From: an uncultured Clostridia bacterium
Lineage (GTDB): Bacteria > Bacillota > Clostridia > Lachnospirales > Anaerotignaceae
Length of the DNA: 5,026 nt
Reading direction: 5' to 3'
Assembly: GCA_958420075.1 (NCBI GenBank)
Contig: CATZIM010000159.1
Span: 1 to 5,026 of the forward strand
The stretch's first letter is position 1; each line of letters begins with the position of its first letter. Of the stretch, positions 1-3,374 are shown one piece after another. Made by a program: the position numbers and the translations under genes. The notes under the pieces were generated by a model. That model did not search any database. It had not been told where the DNA came from and was given only the letters and a program-made list of their open reading frames with translations.

Positions 1-724
1 TGTTTATACCATACAAAAAGAGGCTGTGCAAAAAGGGGAAGATCCCTATCAATACTCTTGGCCTGAGGATAGTGGTTCCTATCTGCAATTTTCTGGAATT
101 GACGTAGAGACAAATGAAAATGGTCAGATTATTTCTGCGAAAATCAATGGTGCGGATGTAGTTGAAAATCAAATGTATGTTGTGGCAATGAATAACTACT
201 TGGGAGAAAGTGACGTGTATACAGCATTGCCAGAAGCTGGTTTGGAACAGGAATTTGGTACATGCGAACAGGCTTTGGTGAAATATATTCAAAATAGAAA
301 TAACATGAATGAAGCAGAAGGGTCTGCAGAAACATCACAAGAACCATTAACACGTGGAGATGTCGTAGATCTGCTGATGGCGGCAGCAGATGAATATCAG
401 CCAAACCTTCAGAAAACCGATATTATGAAAGGATATGAAGATGGTTTGCTGCATGAAGATATGAAAGCAACCAAATTGGAAGCATTGATTATGCTCAATC
501 GTGCATTTGGAACATTACCGGAGTCTTCAACCAGCGGTGCTCTGTCTGTAGACACATTTACAGATATCCCTGAGTGGGCAAAACCAGAAATGGAAAAGAT
601 ATTGCAGTCCGGCATTGTGCAGGAATCTTCTGCAGGCTTATTTGATCCTAATGAAACGATCAATGCTGAACAGATGGAAATGTATATCAATCGTGCATTG
701 GAATTGTTTGAAACAAATGTATGA
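1..724 (+). CDS. 5'-nucleotidase family surface protein, C-terminal part with SLH-like repeats (5' partial)
   Basis: The reading frame is open to the left edge, so the metallophosphatase half lies outside the window. The first ~98 visible residues look like a 5'-nucleotidase C-terminal domain: a YLQFSGIDV strand, then ISAKINGADV, then YVVAMNNYLGESD, which corresponds to the substrate-loop region normally ending in GGDG. Visible residues 115-170 and 185-232 resemble two degenerate SLH repeats; the second has FTDIPEWA, a GIV turn and LFDPNETINAEQ. SLH domains bind secondary cell-wall polymer, so the protein is probably exported and held at the cell wall, releasing phosphate from nucleotides or related substrates outside the cell. 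The nucleotidase loop is altered (GES instead of GGD), so specificity is uncertain. A GTG at position 26 opens a shorter frame but is internal. The gene is closed by a strong terminator 114 nt downstream and appears unrelated to the operon to the right. Confidence 0.8.
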   Translation, partial: VYTIQKEAVQKGEDPYQYSWPEDSGSYLQFSGIDVETNENGQIISAKINGADVVENQMYVVAMNNYLGESDVYTALPEAGLEQEFGTCEQALVKYIQNRNNMNEAEGSAETSQEPLTRGDVVDLLMAAADEYQPNLQKTDIMKGYEDGLLHEDMKATKLEALIMLNRAFGTLPESSTSGALSVDTFTDIPEWAKPEMEKILQSGIVQESSAGLFDPNETINAEQMEMYINRALELFETNV

Positions 725-837
725 GTGATCAAAATAGAGATAAGTAGCAAAGTCAGCAAAATCATGGATTTCAGCGGTATTTCAAATCAATTTTGAATCC
801 CTGAAAATTCGAAATTTATAGATGACATAGTGTTTTT

Positions 838-873
838 AGGCAGTGAGATACAAAAATCTCACTGCCTTTTTAT
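838..873 (+). terminator. Intrinsic terminator of the nucleotidase gene
   Basis: GGCAGTGAGAT (839-849) pairs perfectly with ATCTCACTGCC (856-866), with an additional A838-T867 pair. The loop is 6 nt and a T-rich tail (TTTTTATT) follows. This is a textbook rho-independent terminator and separates the nucleotidase gene from everything downstream. Confidence 0.93.
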
Positions 874-876
874 TAA

Positions 877-975
877 AAGAAATATTTCGATAGAAAATTT
901 AAAAAAAAAAAAAAAGTTGGCGCTGGAAAAACAAATTATTTCATGGAAATGATTCGAGAGAATGGATTTATATGA
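877..975 (+). pseudogene. Possible decayed fragment with a P-loop-like GAGKT string
   Basis: From the stop at 874-876 to the TGA at 973-975 there is a 32-codon open stretch with no plausible start codon or ribosome binding site. After the poly-A run (read as lysines) it gives VGAGKTNYFMEMIRENGFI (916-972). GAGKT followed by a hydrophobic helix-like segment resembles the end of a Walker A motif, and this part is less AT-rich than its surroundings. It may be the remnant of an NTPase gene, or chance. No family can be named. Confidence 0.25.
901..915. repeat. Poly-A homopolymer run (15 A)
   Basis: Fifteen consecutive A residues lie between the nucleotidase terminator and the regulator promoter. 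Such runs are prone to slippage and bend DNA. It sits about 100 nt upstream of the predicted -10 of the regulator gene, further than a normal UP element, so a direct promoter role is not supported. Confidence 0.9.
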
Positions 976-1007
976 AAAAGTATTAGATAATATTGAATAT
1001 ACAATGA

Positions 1008-1036
1008 TTTTCTTTTCAATTTTATTGTGTTATGAT
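1008..1036 (+). promoter_or_regulatory. Candidate promoter of the XRE-cupin regulator
   Basis: TATGAT at 1031-1036 is preceded by TGT at 1028-1030, giving an extended -10. A poor -35 (TTTTCT, 1008-1013) lies 17 nt upstream. An overlapping alternative is TTTTCA (1013-1018), 17 nt, TATATT (1036-1041). Either would start the transcript about 40 nt before the GTG. The region is AT-rich, so chance matches are easy. Confidence 0.5.
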
Positions 1037-1070
1037 ATATTAATGGTATATTTATTGGCATTATATGAAA

Positions 1071-1077
1071 AAGGGTG
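1071..1077 (+). promoter_or_regulatory. Ribosome binding site that supports the GTG start at 1085
   Basis: AAGGGTG lies 7 nt before GTG 1085. An in-frame TAA at 1079-1081 excludes any earlier start, and the helix-turn-helix begins within the first ten residues, so a later start would damage the domain. Confidence 0.75.
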
Positions 1078-1084
1078 ATAAACA

Positions 1085-1720
1085 GTGCAGGATACGCAAT
1101 ATATCGGATTAAAAGTCAATGAACTTCGCAAAAACGCAGGTATGACATTGAAGGAATTGGGCGATGCCACAAACTTATCGCAGGGTTTTTTATCAAAATT
1201 TGAGCGCGGACAGACAACGATTGCCGTAGATAGTTTGGTACAGATTGCAATTGCATTAGGTACCACCATAGACCAGCTGCTTTCAAAAGATACAGTTGAG
1301 CCAGAGAATCAGCCGGCGAAGATTGTGCATCGCAGTTACGAAGATACTGTTTTATATACGGAAAATAACTTTGTGCATTATCAAATTTCTGATAATTATG
1401 CGAATATGGATATTTTCCCTAAGAAAACAGTGCTTTTTCCCACACAAAAATCTGATCATAATACGTTGTTTGCACATAAAGGGCAGGAATTTGTGTATGT
1501 ATTGGAAGGCATTTTAACATTGAAAGTTGAAAAGGAAACATATGATTTGTTCCCAGGGGATACAGCACACTTCAGATCGGATGTACGGCATATCTGGTAT
1601 AATAATACGAACAGAAATACGGTGATTTTGACTTTCCATACACCAAATATTTTTTCAGATGGAAATCCGGATAAAAAATTTCAGTTGTCTCATATTAATG
1701 AGCATATATACGAGGATTAA
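1085..1720 (+). CDS. XRE-family transcriptional regulator with C-terminal cupin sensor domain
   Basis: This 211-residue protein has two domains. Residues ~8-65 form a Cro/CI-type helix-turn-helix: IGLKVNELRKNAGMTLKELG, then SQGFLSKFERG (recognition helix region), then the VDSLVQIAIALGTTIDQLL closing helices. Residues ~115-185 form a small cupin barrel: HKGQEFVYVLEG (H131, E135), then a YDLFPGDTAHF turn, then H169 and WYNN. These His/Glu positions match the usual cupin metal or ligand site. In this family the cupin senses a small metabolite and controls a nearby catabolic or biosynthetic gene set. The gene is monocistronic, with its own promoter and terminator, and ends 414 nt before the enzyme operon on the same strand, so that operon is its most likely target, perhaps along with itself. 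It is clearly more AT-rich than the operon genes, as expected for a weakly expressed regulator. The ligand cannot be predicted. Confidence 0.92.
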   Translation: MQDTQYIGLKVNELRKNAGMTLKELGDATNLSQGFLSKFERGQTTIAVDSLVQIAIALGTTIDQLLSKDTVEPENQPAKIVHRSYEDTVLYTENNFVHYQISDNYANMDIFPKKTVLFPTQKSDHNTLFAHKGQEFVYVLEGILTLKVEKETYDLFPGDTAHFRSDVRHIWYNNTNRNTVILTFHTPNIFSDGNPDKKFQLSHINEHIYED

Positions 1721-1741
1721 AAAATAGCATAAAGGAAAATC

Positions 1742-1774
1742 AAAAGGGCATTCCAAAAAGGAGTGCTCTTTTTT
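1742..1774 (+). terminator. Intrinsic terminator of the XRE-cupin gene
   Basis: GGGCATTCC (1746-1754) pairs with GGAGTGCTC (1760-1768) with two G-T wobbles around an AAAAA loop. Flanking A1742-A1745 pair with T1769-T1772 and the T run continues to 1774. It lies 22 nt after the stop codon and separates the regulator from the operon. Confidence 0.9.
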
Positions 1775-1790
1775 ATATTGGGAAAATAGG

Positions 1791-1824
1791 CAAAAATAGC
1801 AAAAATCCATATTGCTAATTTTTT
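1791..1824. terminator. Weak second terminator-like hairpin, possibly bidirectional
   Basis: TAGCAA (1797-1802) can pair with TTGCTA (1812-1817). A-runs on the left face a run of six T on the right (1819-1824), with one bulged A. The stem has only two G-C pairs. It could back up the stronger terminator just upstream, or be chance in AT-rich DNA. Confidence 0.3.
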
Positions 1825-1835
1825 CATATATGAAA
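1822..1835. repeat. Perfect 14-bp palindrome TTTCATATATGAAA
   Basis: The 14 bases equal their own reverse complement. It contains two inverted copies of a TATGAAA string that also occurs near both promoters of the window, so it is a candidate operator. It lies about 90 nt upstream of the operon -35. Confidence 0.5.
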
Positions 1836-1839
1836 TAAA

Positions 1840-1898
1840 ATATTCCTAAAAACAGCATTTTACATACATGAGAGGAATATATTTTATATAAAATGCTG
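1840..1898. repeat. Two interleaved perfect inverted repeats (A-B-A'-B')
   Basis: ATATTCCT (1840-1847) is complementary to AGGAATAT (1873-1880), and CAGCATTTTA (1853-1862) is complementary to TAAAATGCTG (1889-1898). The order is arm A, arm B, A', B', so in RNA the two stems would form a pseudoknot or exclude each other. As DNA they would be two overlapping wide-spaced operator pairs. The element ends 26 nt before the operon -35. No function is known for it. Confidence 0.6.
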
Positions 1899-1920
1899 AT
1901 AATTGTCATATCATGAAAAA

Positions 1921-1947
1921 ATCATTGACTATTTATGAAAGAATGAT
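1921..1947. promoter_or_regulatory. Candidate operator overlapping the operon promoter
   Basis: ATCATT (1921-1926) and AATGAT (1942-1947) form an inverted repeat with arms 21 bp centre to centre, i.e. two helical turns, which suits a dimeric helix-turn-helix regulator. The left arm overlaps the -35 and the right arm the -10, a repressor-like position. Arms of 6 bp in AT-rich DNA can arise by chance. Confidence 0.35.
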
Positions 1948-1952
1948 AAAAT
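1925..1952 (+). promoter_or_regulatory. Promoter of the enzyme operon
   Basis: TTGACT (-35, 1925-1930), a 16-nt spacer, then TAAAAT (-10, 1947-1952) preceded by TGA at 1944-1946 (extended -10). This is the best sigma-A/sigma-70 promoter in the window. The start of transcription would be near 1959. An inverted repeat ATCATT/AATGAT overlaps both boxes and is a candidate operator. Confidence 0.7.
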
Positions 1953-1958
1953 ATAGAC

Positions 1959-2134
1959 GAGTAAAGATTGTCAGAGACATATCAATATCCAATTGATAGC
2001 AAAGAAATATGGTCAATGACAACTTTGGAAACATGTTTCTTTCCCTATGTCGCGAGAGGGAGAAGTACTGAAGAATAAAATGGAATTATGGAAAATCCCT
2101 ATAAACGTTTTAGGGATAGAAAGGAAGATCACTT
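1959..2134 (+). promoter_or_regulatory. Long structured 5' leader of the enzyme operon
   Basis: About 175 nt separate the predicted transcription start from the first gene, more than a simple leader needs. The stretch holds TATCAAT/ATTGATA (1980-1986 with 1992-1998, 5-nt loop), the perfect palindrome GAAACATGTTTC (2028-2039), TCCCT/AGGGA (2042-2046 with 2057-2061), and ATCCCTA/TAGGGAT (2095-2101 with 2111-2117). The last stem ends just before the ribosome binding site (AAAGGAAG, 2120-2127). An alternative pairing joins 2036-2046 with 2112-2122. Two short upstream reading frames are present (2009-2071 and 2080-2154). I recognise no known riboswitch or T-box consensus. No terminator-type U-tract follows the stems, so control of translation fits better than attenuation. 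Confidence 0.45.
2095..2117 (+). repeat. Hairpin or operator directly upstream of the operon's ribosome binding site
   Basis: ATCCCTA (2095-2101) and TAGGGAT (2111-2117) are perfect reverse complements around a 9-nt centre that itself contains AAACGTTT. A similar TCCCT/AGGGA pair lies at 2042-2061, about 54 nt upstream (roughly five helical turns). The duplication suggests a protein site used twice or two related RNA stems. Confidence 0.55.
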
Positions 2135-3121
2135 ATGTTGTTACTGAATCGTAAAGATATTCAAAGTGTCTTTACAATGAAAGAAAGCATTGAAGCAGTC
2201 AAAAAAGCATTTATGTTGTATTCTCAGGGGAAAAGTGAAGTGCCTTTGAGAACCAACATTCAAGCAAGCAAACACAATGGTACACTCTTGTTTATGCCTG
2301 CTTATGTTGAAGATATGGACTGTGCTTCTCTGAAAATTGTTAATATTTTCCCAGACAATGTAAAATCTGGATTGCCTACCGCACCGGCACAAGTGCTGCT
2401 CATTGACGCAAAGACAGGTCTGGTATCTGCTGTTTTGGATGGTACATATGTGACACAGCTGCGTACAGGCGCTGCATCCGGTGCTGCATTTGATGCATTG
2501 GCACGTAAAGATGCAAAAGTTGGGGCATTGATCGGTACAGGCGGACAGGCTGCAACTCAGCTGGAAGCAATGCTTTGTGCACGTAAACTGGAAACCGTAA
2601 GAATCTTCGACTTAGATCCGGAACGTTTGAATGCATTTGTAGAACGTATGCGTCAGGAATTGAGTTCTTACGGCGCAGAACTGGTTGCCGCCGCTTCTTC
2701 CGATGAAGCAGTAGAGGGCGCAGACATTTTGGTTACAATGACACCTTCTCTGAAACCTGTGTTTAATGCAGATAAAGTAAAACCTGGCTGCACAGTTAGC
2801 TGCGTTGGTGCTTATCAGCCCCATATGCAGGAAATGGATCCCAAGATTCTGCCTCGTGCAAGCAAAATTTATTTTGACTCTCGGTCAGCAGTACTGGCTG
2901 AATCCGGTGATATCATCATTCCTTTAAATGATGGCACCATTTCCGAAAGTGCTTTCACAGGAGAACTGGGCGATGTGCTTCTTGGCAATCTGGTAGGACG
3001 TGAAAACGATGAAGAAATCATCGTCTTTGAAACAGTTGGTATTGGCACACAGGATCTGATGGCAGCAAAAGCGATTTATGAAAAAGCTGTTGCTTCCAAG
3101 GTAGGAACTATTTGGGAATAA
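2135..3121 (+). CDS. Ornithine cyclodeaminase/mu-crystallin family NAD(P)-dependent enzyme
   Basis: This 328-residue protein has the normal length for the family. Members include ornithine and lysine cyclodeaminases, archaeal alanine dehydrogenase, ketimine reductase and siderophore-precursor synthases; all handle an imine or keto/amino pair with NAD(H) or NADP(H) in the cytoplasm. Visible signatures are R39 (PLRT), K68 (SLKIVNIFP, substrate-carboxylate region), the LRTGAASGAA helix with R110, the Rossmann glycine motif GTGGQA at 134-139, D159 at the end of the second Rossmann strand (IFDLDPER; an acid here usually favours NAD), and VGAYQPHMQEMD at 224-235 whose final Asp matches the catalytic Asp of ornithine cyclodeaminase. 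The start ATG 2135 follows AAAGGAAG by 7 nt. It opens the operon and its TAA overlaps the AGGAGG of the next gene. Linkage to a tautomerase and a dehydratase argues for a dedicated pathway rather than plain ornithine breakdown. Which reaction is catalysed is not determinable here. Confidence 0.93.
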   Translation: MLLLNRKDIQSVFTMKESIEAVKKAFMLYSQGKSEVPLRTNIQASKHNGTLLFMPAYVEDMDCASLKIVNIFPDNVKSGLPTAPAQVLLIDAKTGLVSAVLDGTYVTQLRTGAASGAAFDALARKDAKVGALIGTGGQAATQLEAMLCARKLETVRIFDLDPERLNAFVERMRQELSSYGAELVAAASSDEAVEGADILVTMTPSLKPVFNADKVKPGCTVSCVGAYQPHMQEMDPKILPRASKIYFDSRSAVLAESGDIIIPLNDGTISESAFTGELGDVLLGNLVGRENDEEIIVFETVGIGTQDLMAAKAIYEKAVASKVGTIWE

Positions 3122-3126
3122 GGAGG
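3121..3126 (+). promoter_or_regulatory. AGGAGG ribosome binding site that fixes the tautomerase start
   Basis: A perfect AGGAGG begins on the last base of the preceding stop codon and sits 8 nt before ATG 3135. The in-frame TTG at 3129 is only 2 nt away and so too close. ATG 3135 also places a proline second, as the tautomerase superfamily requires. Confidence 0.85.
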
Positions 3127-3134
3127 TCTTGTAT

Positions 3135-3359
3135 ATGCCGCACATTTCTGTAGCTTTATATCCCGGAAGAACGGAAGAAGCAAAGGCTGAAATGGCAAAG
3201 AAACTGAATCAGTGCCTGGTAGATGCATGTGGCTGGCGTCCGGAAGATATTTCAGTTTCTTTTGCAGAAATTTCTGCAGATCACTTTGTGAATGAAGTTA
3301 CCCAAAAAATTGCATCAGAAGAACTTTTTATTGCATCTGATTATATCAAAGAAAAATAA
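3135..3359 (+). CDS. 4-oxalocrotonate tautomerase-like small protein
   Basis: The product is 74 residues, beginning Met-Pro-His-Ile. Removal of Met would expose an N-terminal Pro, the catalytic base of the tautomerase superfamily. From memory it lines up without gaps with the first ~50 residues of classical 4-oxalocrotonate tautomerase. Counting Pro as 1, Gly10-Arg11 (PGRT), Glu44, His49 and Phe50 are kept, whereas catalytic Arg39 is Ser (ISVSFAEI). It also has about 11 extra C-terminal residues (classical length 62). Such proteins are small oligomers that interconvert enol and keto forms of 2-oxo acids. The Arg39 loss suggests a substrate without the second carboxylate, or another promiscuous activity. 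It lies 13 nt after the cyclodeaminase-family gene and 15 nt before the dehydratase gene, so the three are almost certainly co-transcribed. Confidence 0.88.
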   Translation: MPHISVALYPGRTEEAKAEMAKKLNQCLVDACGWRPEDISVSFAEISADHFVNEVTQKIASEELFIASDYIKEK

Positions 3360-3374
3360 AGGAGAGATCATACA

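Noticed and set aside
26..28. GTG at 26 as the start of the first gene
   Set aside because: The frame continues upstream to the window edge with coding character and the domain is incomplete at its N-terminus, so the gene is 5' partial.
409..765. 118-residue - strand frame opposite the nucleotidase end
   Set aside because: It is antisense to a clear SLH-like coding region and crosses into the intergenic region without family features.
781..797. TTCAAA/TTTGAA hairpin before the nucleotidase terminator
   Set aside because: A 6-bp AT-rich stem without a T tail; it is likely chance in an AT-rich spacer.
1655..1909. 84-residue - strand frame covering the regulator's 3' end and intergenic repeats
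   Set aside because: It runs through a strong terminator and inverted repeats, has AT-driven Phe/Ile/Tyr composition and no recognisable domain.
1959..2134. Known riboswitch or T-box in the operon leader
   Set aside because: I could not find a T-box GGGTGGNACCGCG element or consensus pieces of riboswitches I know, and there is no U-tract terminator.
3129..3131. TTG start for the tautomerase
   Set aside because: It is only 2 nt from AGGAGG and would bury the catalytic N-terminal proline; ATG 3135 fits both spacing and family.
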